Shown: positions 45,091-57,292, numbered from the stretch's first letter. The stretch is 64,000 bases of DNA from Siphlonurus alternatus (GCA_949825025.1 OX463781.1:4753370-4817369); one strand, 5' to 3'. Program-made: numbers and translations. The notes: a model not told the origin generated them from the letters alone.

Positions 45091-45240
45091 GTATTTTTTT
45101 ATCGCTGATTTTTGTTGCGGAAATACATTGCTGGGTATAATAGACAGTTGAGGATTTCAAATTTTTTCAGAATTTTTGGATAAGTATTTGAAACATTTTT
45201 CTCGCTTTTAAAGAGTTACGGGTCATCTCGATCCCCTTAA
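45091..45240. mobile_element. Possible right part of the interrupted G-run MITE
   Basis: GTTGCGGAAATACATTGCTG, TTTCAAATTTTTTCAGAATT and AAAGAGTTACGGGTCATCTC resemble the right half of the family. Confidence 0.5.
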
Positions 45241-45783
45241 TAAGAAAAATTCCCTTCAAAATTTGCATGCCATGTATTGATAGGGAGTTCTAAGACCCCT
45301 GCAAGTCTTGTTAAATTCAAGGGGGCCGATTCTGAGATCTCAATCAATTGAGATTAAACAAGATTTTTCTTTAATTCAGAAACTTATTAACTCACAACGA
45401 GCATACCCGGTAGTTTTACCTTAAATTTTAATATCACATCATTATATTGTTATAAAGCCACCAGAGGGTTAAAGCGGCACCGCGGTGCCAAGTGTTGTAA
45501 CAATAGAGGCCAACTGAGGCGCCACACCTCGTTCATTGTTCCAGGGATTATTACTTTCAACAATGAAGACAAGCCTCACTTTTGTTCAACAGAAGAAAGT
45601 CGTGGAAATGAATGCGCCAGGGAAGTAACAAAGATCTCTCAAAGTTCTTTCAACTTATGACGACAAAACAGTTTGATACTTTTCAACTTTAAGCCAATTC
45701 AAAGCATTTGTTATTGTATTTTAACAAATGACAAAGTCTAGAACAAAAGTGAAGTATTATTTTATAATTTAATACAATATGTT
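45241..45783. other. Intronic stretch, nothing recognised
   Basis: Moderately AT-rich intron of copy B with no supported feature. Confidence 0.4.
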
Positions 45784-46055
45784 CCCTAGTTAAAAATTTC
45801 GACTTCAACTCATCCTTTATACGTCTAAACCCAATATTTTTTTCTCCTAAAACACATCTTATTTTCTCTTCGCTCAAAGTGAGGATGAAATGAAGGCAAT
45901 ATCTCTAACATTTTATGCTCAAAAACAGGAAAAAATACGTAATCAAGTATTTTTCCCTCTTTTTTTTCCGTTCTAAAATGGTGCAAAATAAGAAAATAAC
46001 ACACGAAAGGAGAGCTTAATAGCGAATAAAATATGATTTTTTGTATCAACTCGGG
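45784..46055 (-). mobile_element. CCC-AGTTGA family MITE
   Basis: CCCTAGTTAAAAATTTCGAC to TTGTATCAACTCGGG; CGCTCAAAGTGAGGATGAAA and TAATCAAGTATTTTTCCCTC in the interior. Confidence 0.78.
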
Positions 46056-46107
46056 TTATTGATACTAAAAAAGTTGATTTTCTGACTGTAAATAAAATTA
46101 AGTCGTA

Positions 46108-46312
46108 CCTTACCAGAAAATTTTCACTCGTCGATTATGTTGTAGTACCACGAGAAACTTGAGCACTGAACTATATATAATGTTAATTATTATCACAATG
46201 AAGAAAACAGGTCTGGTGCATCTGAAATGTATTGATAATAAACAATTAATTATAATTCAGTTCTCAAGTTTCTCAACATATTATAATCGACGAGTGGAAA
46301 CAGTCCGGTTAG
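46108..46312. mobile_element. Short element with 60-bp inverted ends
   Basis: Left CACTCGTCGATTATGTTGTA then CGAGAAACTTGAG; right CTCAAGTTTCTCAACATATT then ATAATCGACGAGTGG. Confidence 0.72.
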
Positions 46313-46360
46313 ATACTGCTTAATTTTAAATATAGTATTTAATATAACTTCTGTATGTTA

Positions 46361-46489
46361 TGTACACTCGTCGCCTTGGAAAATTTCCCACTTGCAGCCT
46401 TTTGTTAATCACCATGCCTAGTGTTATTCTTATGGGGATGGTGATTCATAATGCTGCAAAGGGAAATTTTCCGAGGTGACGACTGTACG
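46361..46489. mobile_element. ACTCGTCGCC family MITE
   Basis: Left TGTACACTCGTCGCCTTGG, right CCGAGGTGACGACTGTACG; inner TTGTTAATCACCATGCC and GGGGATGGTGATT. Confidence 0.83.
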
Positions 46490-47049
46490 TATAAAATTCT
46501 ATATGCTTTTTGTAATTAATTTAATAAAATTATTTTGAGGTACCAGCACTGCATGTGAAAATAATATGCAAAAAGGTATAGGCGTAAGTCACCCTTGGTA
46601 TCCTCTCTCTCCCCTACTCTCTTCCTTCCTACCCTCTCTAGCTCCGGGCTTCACCACCGCCGGTAATGGGGTAGTAAGTGAGCACACCTCTATCCCTCAG
46701 CTGGTAGCATTAAGGGTAGATAGGGGAGTGCATGCATAGAGATGTTGCTAACCACACATTCAGCTTACATGGTAATTTACTAAATTGTTAATGAAAATTG
46801 AATAATCTACCATGGTGTGGGTCCATACTTTAATTATTACTTCGTACGAGTATTTGGTTGCATCAAATTTCATATATAATATGAATTCAACATTTTATTT
46901 ATATTTTTATTTTACAATGTTATCTTACTATAATATAGCATATTGCTATTGGTGTAAACATTCAAACTTAACAACAGTATTGCTATTATAACAAACTCAT
47001 ATACGAATATGAGCGGCCATGGCCTAATTCAAATTCAAACTTCCCGCCA
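46490..47049. other. Intronic stretch, nothing recognised
   Basis: Contains a pyrimidine-rich patch at 46600-46640 (CTCTCTCTCCCCTACTCTC) with no gene evidence. Confidence 0.4.
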
Positions 47050-47255
47050 TTCGGCATTCTACAGGAAACCATGGAAACCTGTAGCTGGAAGTCTGGTATA
47101 CCTTAAGATGCACCTCCAGAATGCAGGACACTTGTACAAACCCCGGAAAAGTGGTGAAAAGTATCTCACCCTAGACCAGGATTCGAAACCACAACCTTTC
47201 TCATGTGAGGCGGGCGCGCAGCCAATGTGCCTGCACTGCTCGGTCACTCCTTACA
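47050..47255 (-). mobile_element. tRNA-derived SINE, second type
   Basis: On the minus strand an A-box-like TGGCTGCGCGCCCGCCTCA is followed by a B box GGTTTCGAATCC (47179-47190) and a body with GATACTTTTCACCACTTTTC and GGAGGTGCATCTTAAGG. The body is unlike that of the SINE at 30077. Confidence 0.65.
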
Positions 47256-47839
47256 AATTATTTTCTTGTTCTGTACGCAAAATTTTAACGATTAATTTTA
47301 TTAATTTTTTATGTTATATATTCAGTGTATATTTAAAATATTGATTTATTCAAAACATCGATGAAAATTGCTGTAAATTGTGTTTTGTAAATTTTTATCA
47401 ATTTACATACATGTGTATATTATTGACTTAATGACTTTTAAATAATTCACTATATTAAATAAATAATCAGACAAACAAAAGGAATTTAAATAAAAGCAAA
47501 ATGTTTTATACAATTTTATTCATCCTTTGTTTAGTTCAATGTGGTATCAGATACAAAATATTAATTTGTTTACATTTGACCCATAATTTAATAAAACATT
47601 ATTCATGTATATTTAATTAAATTCTAAATACATGATGGTTTCGTTACAAATGACATTAATATATATACTACAAACAATACAGATGTTATGCACGATTGAT
47701 TATTAACATGACTTTCATTGTTGTTTGGTAACAATGGTGGTAGGTTGACACTGACTTTGTCACCGTCAGATAATATGAGCAATTGTTATACATCACCGAG
47801 CATGGTGGGGACTACCAGTTGATTTTAAATCACATTGTA

Positions 47840-48300
47840 TAATGGAGTATCGACCGCAAATTTTTTTTTGCAGAAATGGATAGAAAGTACTATGTTTTCT
47901 CTGCTTTTTTAATTTTTTTTATTTAATTTTGAGAGCTCCCTGGGTACTTATGGTAAGAACTAAAACATTCCCTGTAGTTGAAAAATTACGTCTTTAACTC
48001 ACCCTTTACACGTCTAATCCTAACCTTACTAACTCAAAAATACATCTTATTTCCTCTTCGCTCAAAGTGAGGATGGAATGGAAACAAAATTTCTAACACT
48101 TTATTTTGAAGAAGATAAAAAAAAACGTAATATCGTCTTTTTCCCTCATTTTTCCTCTAAAATGGTGCAGAATAGAAGAGAATTGATAGACGAGAGGAGA
48201 GTTTAATTTCGAATAAAATTATTTATTTCAAATCGGGAAAGTGCAATGTTATGCTGCTTCTTTTTTCAGAATTTTGAGAGACCATGGGCACTAATATATA
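47840..48300. mobile_element. GAAATGGATAGAGGG MITE split by a nested MITE
   Basis: Left half AATGGAGTATCGACCGCAAA, TTGCAGAAATGGATAGAAAG (47840-47960); right-side sequence GTGCAATGTTATGCTGCTTC, TTTTCAGAATTTTGAGAG (48238-48300). The CCC-AGTTGA copy 47980-48237 lies between them. Confidence 0.55.
47980..48237 (-). mobile_element. CCC-AGTTGA family MITE, nested
   Basis: CCCTGTAGTTGAAAAATTACG to TTATTTCAAATCGGG with the family interior (CGCTCAAAGTGAGGATGGAA). Confidence 0.77.
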
Positions 48301-48563
48301 CCCGAGTTTATAATTATACATTTCATCTTTTATTTGCTATTATTATAAGCACTCTCCTAGTTTATTTTCTTCCTTTTTTTGCACCATTTTAGAGAAAAAA
48401 AAAAAAAAACGATATTAATTACTTATTGAGCATAAAATTTTAGAAATATTGTCTCCATTTCACCGTCACATTGAGCGAAGAGGAATGATATGTGATTTTG
48501 AAATAAAAAGAAAAAATTTTGACCTGTGAAAGATGAGTTGAAGACGTAATTTTTCAAATGGGG
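48301..48563 (+). mobile_element. CCC-AGTTGA family MITE
   Basis: CCCGAGTTTATAATTATAC to AATTTTTCAAATGGGG; TTGTCTCCATTTCACCGTCA and GAGCGAAGAGG inside. It faces the copy at 47980-48237, about 60 bp away. Confidence 0.75.
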
Positions 48564-48703
48564 ATGGTAACAGCTAAAACACTAACTTTGCCTAACCTAG
48601 CATAATATTACTTTCATAATATAATTATTCTATTGACGCGATTAGATTTTAAAAGACAAATGTCAATAATACGAAGTAAAATTCAAATTTGGCGGTTGTT
48701 TAC

Positions 48704-48801
48704 CTTGTAGCTGGCGAGGTCCTCGACTACGCAGGCCAAAGTGGCCTCTCTGCCCACCGTCACCGTGACGTTGGTGATCGGCTCTGCAAACCTCGGAACG
48801 T
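48704..48801 (-). CDS. DIP-family protein, copy B, exon 1 in window (start of Ig1)
   Basis: 98 bp, TTGTTGCAG acceptor and GTAAAC donor; begins with two bases of a split codon and ends in phase 0. Encodes VPRFAEPITNVTVTVGREAT, LACVVEDLASYK with the first cysteine of Ig1 and an N-glycosylation site (NVT). Joined to exon 2 it reads LASYKVAWLRV, the expected Ig1 core. Because it starts mid-codon, at least one more upstream exon with the signal peptide must exist; none is recognised to 64000. The following intron is 12.3 kb. Confidence 0.93.
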
Positions 48802-48842
48802 CTGCAACAAACCAACACAAAATATTATATCTTCTTTGCTGG

Positions 48843-49110
48843 TATGGAGTATTGACTTCAATTGCAGAAATAAATAACTGGGACAAAGTTTGAGCAATAT
48901 GATTTTTGTAGAATTTTTAAGAGGACAGGAATTATTGCTAAAGTTATTCAAAGTTCAGGTTTAAACTCACGCCTTTTTTGGTCCTATCCAATTTTTTCAT
49001 GAACTGGTGCCTCTCTTTGGACTTTCAAAAAGAGTTTCCGAGCTCTAAAAAAAAAAAAAAAAAAATGAAGTAGCAGAAATTTGCACCCTTATTTTTTTCA
49101 TTTCTGGAAT
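48843..49110. mobile_element. GAAATGGATAGAGGG family MITE beside exon 1
   Basis: Left ATGGAGTATTGACTTCAATT-GCAGAAATAAATAAC; right TGCACCCTTATTTTTTTCAT-TTCTGGAATAAA. It starts 42 bp from the exon, just upstream of its acceptor on the coding strand. Confidence 0.7.
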
Positions 49111-50509
49111 AAATTTTTTTAAATGAACTCACGTGCAACTCATTATAATTTTATTATTAATTAAATTAATGAATCTGCTTCGTCTGATACGGTTAGACTG
49201 TAAAGTCAATTACTCTTGATAATATTATTTGAGAATTAATGCTTGTATTGTACATTATTGATAATTCAAAACAGAATATATATCAGTCTTTATCAAAACC
49301 TTAATTAAAATATTTCACTTGTGATATTTTAACCACAAAGAAATTATGAAAACATTTTTTTTAAACCCAAACGTAGACATAGACAATTTTTAAAAAACCT
49401 GAACTTTAAAACTAATATAAACATCCTTGATTATATAGTAAGGTTATTGACCTTTTATTAAGTTAATATACAAAGTGAAGTAATTAATTAAAGTCATTCA
49501 TTACCTTCATTTTAATTAATTCAATCTTGTTTTACATTAGAAGATTGCATGCAATGTTTCTTTTATTTATAAAAGAGGTTACCAAGTAGCTACACAAGGT
49601 AGCAGGGCTCTTTGCTAATTACGGCAATGAATGGAGCACTTGATTCTATGACGTCTTACTCGAATTAAAGCAAACAGGAAGTTGTGACCTGGTTTTGTAA
49701 CTTGCTGCCGGAAATGTGTGATTTGATTGTACATAACAGGAAGTACTTTTTTATGAAGATGAAAATTTATTATATTGAATATAATAATGTAATTATAGTT
49801 CACAGAGTTATTTTACTCAAGGAAAATCCTTATTAGTCTTATTACATAACAGACACAGTGAGTTCTACTTTAGAACTCTGTGGTAAAAGTTTTATTATGC
49901 ATATTTTTAGCATGTTTTCTCATCAATTTTTTTTTCTTTACAAGTAAAATGTTACAGATTTGAGTCGATCAAGTGCATATATTTTTTTTTTTTCCCATTT
50001 TCAAGAAGGTTTAATGTTGAATTGCTTGTCATTAAATTATCAATCTTGTTGAAAATATAAGATGATTTTTTTTTTTAACTGAATATCTCAATTTATTTTT
50101 AAATTTAATTTTAAATTTAAAAATTTAAAAAATTTATATTTATAATTATATTTATATAATTTATATTTCGAAAAAAGTATATTTTAATTAAAAAATAACA
50201 TCCTAAACATGTTCAAGCGAAATCTGTTTTCTTTAAAAACAAATATTTAATTGTTTTCCTTTTTAAAATGAAGATGAAACAGAGATAATATTTTTATACC
50301 TTTTTAATTCTTAATTCGTAATCTCGTCTTTTCGTTATTAATTTGAAATAATGCACCAGAGTATAGTAAGAATTTCTCTTCAAAATGACAAAGTTAACTT
50401 TCCCTATACATATTTTATTTTAATTTGGGGTTTTATCATAACTGAAAACATAATAACACCATTTCTAACATTATAATTCTTTCGTATATGCAGGAATATA
50501 ATATATTGT
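49111..50509. other. Intron or upstream DNA of copy B, nothing recognised
   Basis: AT-rich with long A/T runs around 50080-50200. No exon, RNA gene or repeat family seen. Confidence 0.4.
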
Positions 50510-50703
50510 TAGGGGGGTCACACACTGCCTTAGAATCGCATCGTATGACTTTGTATGATAAAATTTAGAACCGGTTCTAAATGATATAAACGTATAATTG
50601 AATGCGAAACGAATCTGTGTGCACCCGTACATCTGATCGAATAGGTTCGTATTTTTTTATCATACGCTGCAAAATCATGCGATTCTGTGTTAGACAGTCC
50701 TTA
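50510..50703. repeat. TTTAGAACCGGTTCTAAA repeat
   Basis: GGGGGGTCACACACTGCCTTAG, GCATCGTATGACTTTGTATG, TTTAGAACCGGTTCTAAAT and the inverse TATCATACGCTGCAAAATC...GATTCTGTGTTAGAC suggest a palindromic element related to 15388-15775. Confidence 0.65.
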
Positions 50704-50884
50704 TTTTTTTCTTCATTTCACTATTTATTATAATAATATGCTGATAGTTGTAGTTATCACGTTAAAGATTTAGTTTCAACAACTTTCTGACTCACAAAGG
50801 ATAAACTCGATGTCTATGTAGAAATAATTATAAGACTTCCTTCCAACCATTGATTTTAGATTGCTTGGCTATTCAACGTTCATA

Positions 50885-50998
50885 TACCACGTTTACATGA
50901 TGTTGTTTAATACGGATCCGTTGACGACGGATAATGTTATTCTTATGAGGCGTCGTCAACGAATACGCATTAAACACCATCATGTAAACGTAGTGATA
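50885..50998. mobile_element. Short palindromic MITE (TTTAATACGGATCCGTTGAC)
   Basis: ACCACGTTTACATGATGTTG to CATCATGTAAACGTAGTGAT, second copy of 20662-20777. Confidence 0.82.
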
Positions 50999-51080
50999 GA
51001 AGCGATTGAGTTGATCTTACAGTATTCTAAAGCAGAAATTCACATCGCCAGTAGCGGCTTGCTAACGAGGCTGCATGTTG

Positions 51081-51098
51081 CCCCCCCCCCCCCCCCCC
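51081..51098. repeat. Poly-C run
   Basis: Eighteen consecutive C inside a modestly GC-rich patch (51040-51170). No coding match recognised around it. Confidence 0.9.
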
Positions 51099-51349
51099 TT
51101 GACGCTCCACAGGTGACGGATCGCGGCAGTCGCAGCCACCGCCCGCCAACAAAGCCAATCGAGACATGAACGTGAGCTTTCTCTGAGCAAGAATAGTTTT
51201 AAATGAGGCTGTTGTTTTCAAAGTTGACAAAGTCTAAAGAAGACATAAGAATATACAAAATCCCCTATAGCTTCGTAAAGTTATAACAACTAGAAGAGTT
51301 AGTTGAATACATGACAATAATTTTTATAACAATGTTATGTGGGAAGTGA

Positions 51350-51705
51350 GGCGCAGTGTGTTTGACCGGGTCACGTCAGATCACCGAAGTGAAGCAACGT
51401 CAAGTGTGGTTAGTAGTTGGATGTCTGACCATGCATTTTTAACAAAAACCACGTTTCCCATCCAGGGGTAAATCGTTGCTCTTTTTCACCATGTGATTCC
51501 CCTGGCTTTGGACCATTGTACTTCCGCTTCATTGACAAAAGCTGTAGTGCCTATCCTGGCTGAGGTTTCCACATTTCCTTCAGTCACAAGCAAATGCCGG
51601 GATAGATCATGGCCGATCCCATTTCCAATGAGCCCACGAAATGCTCAAGTTTGTTTTTCGGAAGGAATGGTTTCGGGGTTTCAAACTTTAGTAATTATTC
51701 AGTAG
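51350..51705 (+). mobile_element. 5S-SINE
   Basis: Head GGCGCAGTGTGTTTGACCGG, TCACGTCAGATCACCGAAG, TGAAGCAACG, AGTGTGGTTAGTAGTTGG and ATGTCTGACC resembles 5S rRNA positions across its internal promoter; body GGCTTTGGACCATTG, TATCCTGGCTGAGGTTTCC, TCAGTCACAAGCAAATGCC; tail GGTTTCGGGGTTTCAAAC. It lacks the 3' part of 5S rRNA. Confidence 0.8.
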
Positions 51706-52776
51706 AAGTGCCCTTTTTTTTTTGTTAATGTTTATTGTATTGGTTATTTATAATTTATGCGTTCTATATTATTTGTGAAAAAATTAAGAATAATACATTA
51801 AGATTAAGAATATAATCTTATTATATTTATAATAAATAAATATAATATTATCTTATTATTGAACAGCAAACAAATAAGCATATTTTTTGTCGTTACAAGA
51901 CAATAAAATAAACCAAAAAGTTTAAAACTAACAGAAATTTTCTTACAAAATATATTAAGTGTTTTATTATCAAATCCCATCATTAACTTGGGAGTTCAGG
52001 TATAGGGAGTTGCATTCTCATAAACAATATTAGCAACTTTATTTCTTGATATTCTCAATGAAGATATTTAGGCGTGATAAGGGAGAGAGATTGTTACCTC
52101 ATGAAATATTCATTAAGTCTCTCATATACTTTATTCTAAAGTCTTGCAAAAATGTTTGCTTGTCAAACAATGTAGTCTCGCGTTACTTTACGTAAAGTGA
52201 AATTTCGTTCTCCTTCTTTTTACTTCTAAAGAAAACAAAGTCATCGATGACAAAGTTTGCAGGTAAGAAGATAAGTAGCGGTTCGTGTTGTGAATTCCAA
52301 TGCATGGCTTGATGTACATCAGTATGGAAAAATGTTAGAGCACGCGGCAGAGGGAAAGGTTTTGTGCTTAATAATCACTCTATTGTTTCAACTTGACAAT
52401 GAAAGTGTCAACAATCTTATGATATGGTCTTATAACTTTATCAAACTTTGATAAAGTTTCATAATCATTGAAGCCATGCAACAAAGTATTTTAAAATATT
52501 AACTGCTTTAAATTTTATATACTTAAGTTTTAAGTGGATTATAATATGTTCATTTTATAAAGTTTTAATTTAAGGTATTATAAAAGACAGAATTTGTGAA
52601 AAGTTAACCTTTATACAAATAATATATAGATTTCTGAATTTAAAAAGAGGAAAAATAGAAAATATATATTATTTTTATTTTACTTTTTTATTAGATGTTT
52701 CATAATATGTACATACACTATTAGATACATTATATTATAGTTTTGATGTATTCAATAAAGACATTGTGAGCATAGG
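51706..52776. other. Upstream or intronic DNA, nothing recognised
   Basis: AT-rich with no gene or repeat family that I can support. Confidence 0.4.
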
Positions 52777-53043
52777 GAGTCGTAATAAATTTCATCTTCT
52801 ATTCACTATTAACCTCTCTCCTCGTCTAATTACCTCCACACTTTTTTTAGGAAAAAAAGACGGGAAAAGAAAGACTAGATTATGATTGTCTTTCCTCTTC
52901 TTGAGCATAAAATGTTAGAAATATTGTCTTCATTTCATCCTCACTTTGAGCCGAAGAGGAAATAAGATGTGTTTTAGAGACAAATAGAGTATTAGGTTTA
53001 GACGTGTAAAGGATGAATTAAAAACTTATATTTTCAAAAAGGG
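52777..53043 (+). mobile_element. CCC-AGTTGA family MITE
   Basis: GGGAGTCGTAATAAATTTCA to TATTTTCAAAAAGGG with CTCTCTCCTCGTCTAATTAC, CTTCTTGAGCATAAAATG, CTTTGAGCCGAAGAGG and TTAGGTTTAGACGTGTAAAG. Confidence 0.78.
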
Positions 53044-53174
53044 AGGCTACTCATTTTTAACTCCTTAAAAGCCACTCTGCCTCTTTCAAATATTTTTATT
53101 TTATTGTGGCTTCAAAAATACAGTAAATCTATTAAATTAACTCTTTAATCATCTTGCAGTGTACTAGCATTGTT

Positions 53175-53425
53175 TGTTCCAAGCTATACCAAATAGGGGG
53201 GGGGGTGGTCAAAACGACCCACTAGTTAAATTACTATATCCTATAATAAATTTAAAGTTCATTTTTATTAGTATTTTTTTTACGGAAATTCATTAATACA
53301 TGAGTCATGACTAATAACTGTTGAGATTTTAAAAATTAAGGTTTTTAAGTAGCAATCTTTTAAATCTTTTTCTTGATTTCTCGAATCAAAAGAGATGTGG
53401 GTCATTTAACACCCCCCCTCCCCAT
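53175..53425. mobile_element. G-run MITE family, diverged
   Basis: ACTAGCATTGTTTG, AATAGGGGGGGGGGTGGTCA, TTTACGGAAATTCATTAATA and CACCCCCCCTCCCC match the landmark order of 18191-18425, but the TTAA ends are not clear. Confidence 0.55.
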
Positions 53426-54387
53426 CTCTGTAAATATAATTCTAGGGTTGAATAAATGTTATAGTTGTTATGAAGTAGATATATATATATATACACGCGT
53501 ATTTTTAAGTAATTTCTTTGTATTAAATGTCAATAAAGATTTATTTACATATTTCAGTTTTCATTGAAATTGCAGAGTTGTAATTACTACCTGCCTACTT
53601 ATTTATATAATATCAAAGAACAAGTCAAGTAAAATGGGAATAGTGGAATTAAAAGAAATTCCAGGAATTTAAAAAAAGAGGAACATTTTCAAACTTACAA
53701 TTAATTCTAAACTATTAATTTTTGAATTACTTTCACACATAATTATTTTTCTGTACTACTCTATGGCTTCTAACTTTACCTGTAAGTTCTTTACGAAGAA
53801 ATTAGAAGTATTTAAGGAGAAAAGTGCTGAGAAACTTTGTACAGGAAACAGTGAAGAAACGATTAAAAAATACTTTACTAATCGTTTGAAGAGTAATTAG
53901 TCTAATGAAAGTTTCAAACTAGAGTCGAGTTAACGACAAAGCAGGAGTTAATTTGTAGTAAAGCATATTATTAAAAAAAATATTACTGTGCTTGATGCAG
54001 CAAAGTACAGAAGTTTTGCTCTAATATACTGCAAAGGACAAAGGTTTGTAATAGAATATAAAACTAAAGACAGCAAGATATTTCTAGATCTATATTACCA
54101 CGCAAAATGTTATTTTTTAGTTATTTTAAAGTCAATTAATGAAAATACAAATCAAATGAATTCTAAATTTTTTTGAAAGAAAATTGATGTTTAAAGTATT
54201 TTAATATAATTATATTGTTAAGTAAGTTTTCAGAAATTAAAATATAATAAGTATATATTAAAAAAAAATTACTGTTTGACCTGTAAAATAAATAAAAATG
54301 TGTATTATGAACCGGCAGATAGGGTTATGTAATATAATCTTGGCTGGACATTATTGTATAATATTGGGAAAAAAAAGTGATAAGAAT
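53426..54387. other. Upstream or intronic DNA, nothing recognised
   Basis: AT-rich; no supported feature. Confidence 0.4.
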
Positions 54388-54696
54388 TTAACCGAAGCAT
54401 TATCAAGACATTTTCTTGTCTACGCTTTACTAAGGGAGGTGAAGGCTGGGGGGGGAGGGGGGAGGGTTGACATTACCTGCTATTTAAATAACATTTTAAA
54501 TAAATAGTTAACAAATATTTCTCACAATTTTTTTTTGCGGAAATATATTGTTGCATGGGTGGCTAACTAGGGATTACTATTTTTTTGTTCAGATTTTTCA
54601 CATTTCACATTTTCTTTTCTTTTTTTCATTTTTAAAATACTTACAGGTCATCTTGACTCCTCCTCCTCCCTTTCCCCTTGGTAATGTTAGGGTTAA
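54388..54696. mobile_element. TTAA-flanked G-run MITE
   Basis: TTAACCGAAGCATTATCAAG to GGTAATGTTAGGGTTAA; GCTGGGGGGGGAGGGGGGAG, GCGGAAATATATTGTTGCAT and ACTTACAGGTCATCTTGAC inside. Confidence 0.75.
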
Positions 54697-56285
54697 ATTT
54701 CTAAAATTTCATGCTCAATAAGGGAAATACAGTTATATAATTTAGTCATTTTTCCTTGTTTTCTCCTTTTTTTCTCTGAAATAGTGCGAAATAGAAAGAG
54801 AAAAGTCTAGGAAATACATTAGAAAAGATCTGAGATTCTCATTACTGATCATTTCATCTAAATCTAAAGAAGCAAAACGTCGTCTATGCCACGTTGGTAC
54901 TTTCCCTTTTTATATTGTTAATGAGGAACTGAGTAAGCAGGAAAAATATCGTGAATTTTTTTTCTTAAGTAGCTGCTTGCATATTAATTATTTAAATCTG
55001 TTAAAAACTTGTTATTTATTCATTTGTATAAAGGATGAAAATAAAACAAAATCTCAAACTTTTATTATACAAGATTTTTACTGTGGTGTTACATGAAATG
55101 GACAACGAAAAAAAAATCCTGTAATTTTTTAGTAATTATTATAAATATAAATAAATGAAATAAATATAATGATTCAAATTATACAGTATTATTTTGAATG
55201 ACAGGAAAAATAATTTGTAAAAAAATTCCTGATTTATGAACTTTCTTCTTTTAATATGCATTTAAAACTAATTAATTTTTTTAGATTTTTTTTTAGTAAA
55301 GTGTAAGGTCTGATATTAGTATACTTAATATTACACTCAACAAAAGTGACAAAAAAGTCATTCTTCTCGTATCTATATAGTATTTCAGAGTTGAAATAAT
55401 TTTTGTCTTTACTTTTTGTCCCTACTCGTCTAATTTCCTCATATTTTGCAACATTTCCAAGGAAAAAAAGAAGAAAAAGACGATATTGGGTCGGAACCAT
55501 AAAAAAATAAAGTGTACAGGGTTTAAGAACATACTTATGATATCATCCAAACACACGAAATCCACACGAAAATGTTGAAAGTGAAGAGACATTAAGTTAT
55601 ATGAACATAAAATTAAAATTGCAAGTTTGATAAGTCGTAAAGAATACATTTCGATGGTGTTCCGTCAAATCGAACTAACTCGTTTTATCGCGATTTGCAA
55701 AAGCGAACAACTCGTTTTATCGCGCGCGCTCAAAAAGGACTAACTCATTTTATCTCAGCCGCTCAAAAACGATCAACTCGTTTTATCGCGCGCGCTCAAA
55801 AAGGACTAACTCATTTTATCTCGGCCGCGCAAAAACGATTAACTCGTTTTATCGCGGCTGTGCAAAAATGATTATCTTTTTTTATCGCTGATGTTGATTT
55901 AAAAACTTGAAGGAAATGAATAGAAATTTTTTTTTGGTGGCCTAAATATTTTCTCATCTAATGTTTAGTAGATATTTAGTTAATTACTTTACAATATTAA
56001 TTTTTTATATTAAATTTTTTAATTTTCTTTTTTTTATGAATTATTAAACTTTGTTATTTAATTTAATTTACTCATTTGTAATTAAATTAAATTTTGTTTA
56101 AAGTTATGCTAATATTGCGTCAACAATTTTTTTTTCATACAAAAATATTCACATAAGCCGATAAGCCCATAACAACAATTTCTTTGAATAAAAATTGAAT
56201 TGAATCAATTTAAAATAAAATAAAACACATTGTATTTTTCCTTCACATTGGCATTAATTAATAACACATTATGGTGTAATAATTG

Positions 56286-56762
56286 TAACAACAATTGGCT
56301 TACAGGGTGTCATTTTTTTACTGGCTCAATCAAAAGAGGAGGTCGAAAAATATCCTTTAGAATTATTTGTGATTTTTTTAAGCACTGCATCATACCCAAA
56401 GTGGAGATTAAAAATGTCTCTTGACCTGGAGGCTCCATCCGCAACGCCTATGACGTCATTACATTCTTTGGGTCAACTATTTAATGTTTTTAAACAAACA
56501 CGTTGCTATAGAAACAAATTATATTTTTTATAAACAAGCAACAACGCAATAACTTTTTACAAGTGTTATATAGTTGAACCAAAGAATGTAGTGACGTAAT
56601 AGGCGTTGCGGATGGAACCTCCAGGTCAAGATACATTTTTAATCTCCATTTTAGGTATGATGCAGTGCTAAAAAAAATCGCAAAAAAATATAAGGGTTAT
56701 TTTTCGACATGCTCTTTTGATTGAGCCAGTAAAAAAATTACACCCCTTAAGCCCATTTGTTG
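56286..56762. repeat. Inner hairpin 1 of the foldback element
   Basis: TTTTTACTGGCTCAATCAAAAG at the left and CTTTTGATTGAGCCAGTAAAAA at the right; CTTGACCTGGAGGCTCCATCC pairs with GGATGGAACCTCCAGGTCAAG. Confidence 0.82.
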
Positions 56763-57032
56763 CACCAATTATTATTATTTATTCTACCTATTTTAAGTAA
56801 TAAATACAGTCAAAGAAAAAATATGCATATCAATACATCATATTAATATAATTTAGACACCTTCATCTGATGGAGATCACAACAAGTTATAAGCATCATG
56901 TAATAATACATGCACCAACAAGAGTACATCATTGGAACCAATACTCTTTAACGAATGAGGCTACTTGCCTTCAGTAAAAATATTCACAATCTTTTGATGT
57001 TAAAACAATCAAGAAATTCATTAGACTGCTAA

Positions 57033-57292
57033 CCTAGTTTAAACTCTTCATCTTCAACTCACCCATTACACGTCTATAACTAATCGTTTAACGTCTAAAA
57101 CATATCTTCTTTTTCCTAGCTTAAAAAAAGGAAGAAATAAAGAATATATTTCAAACATTTTGTGCTCAAGGAGAGAAAGAAAGACGTAATCTCGTCTTTT
57201 TATCTCTTTCTTCTTCTAAAATGGTGCAAAATAGGAGGAAAAAATATGATAACAGAGCAAAAATTAGATGCAATTTTTATTACAATTCAGTT
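57033..57292 (-). mobile_element. CCC-AGTTGA family MITE inside the foldback element
   Basis: CCTAGTTTAAACTCTTCATC, AACTCACCCATTACACGTCT, GTAATCTCGTCTTTTTATCT and CTAAAATGGTGCAAAATAGG in reversed family order. Confidence 0.65.

Noticed and set aside
55672..55885. CRISPR-like array from 33-bp repeats
   Set aside because: Units are contiguous without spacers and mirrored at the other end of a eukaryotic foldback element.
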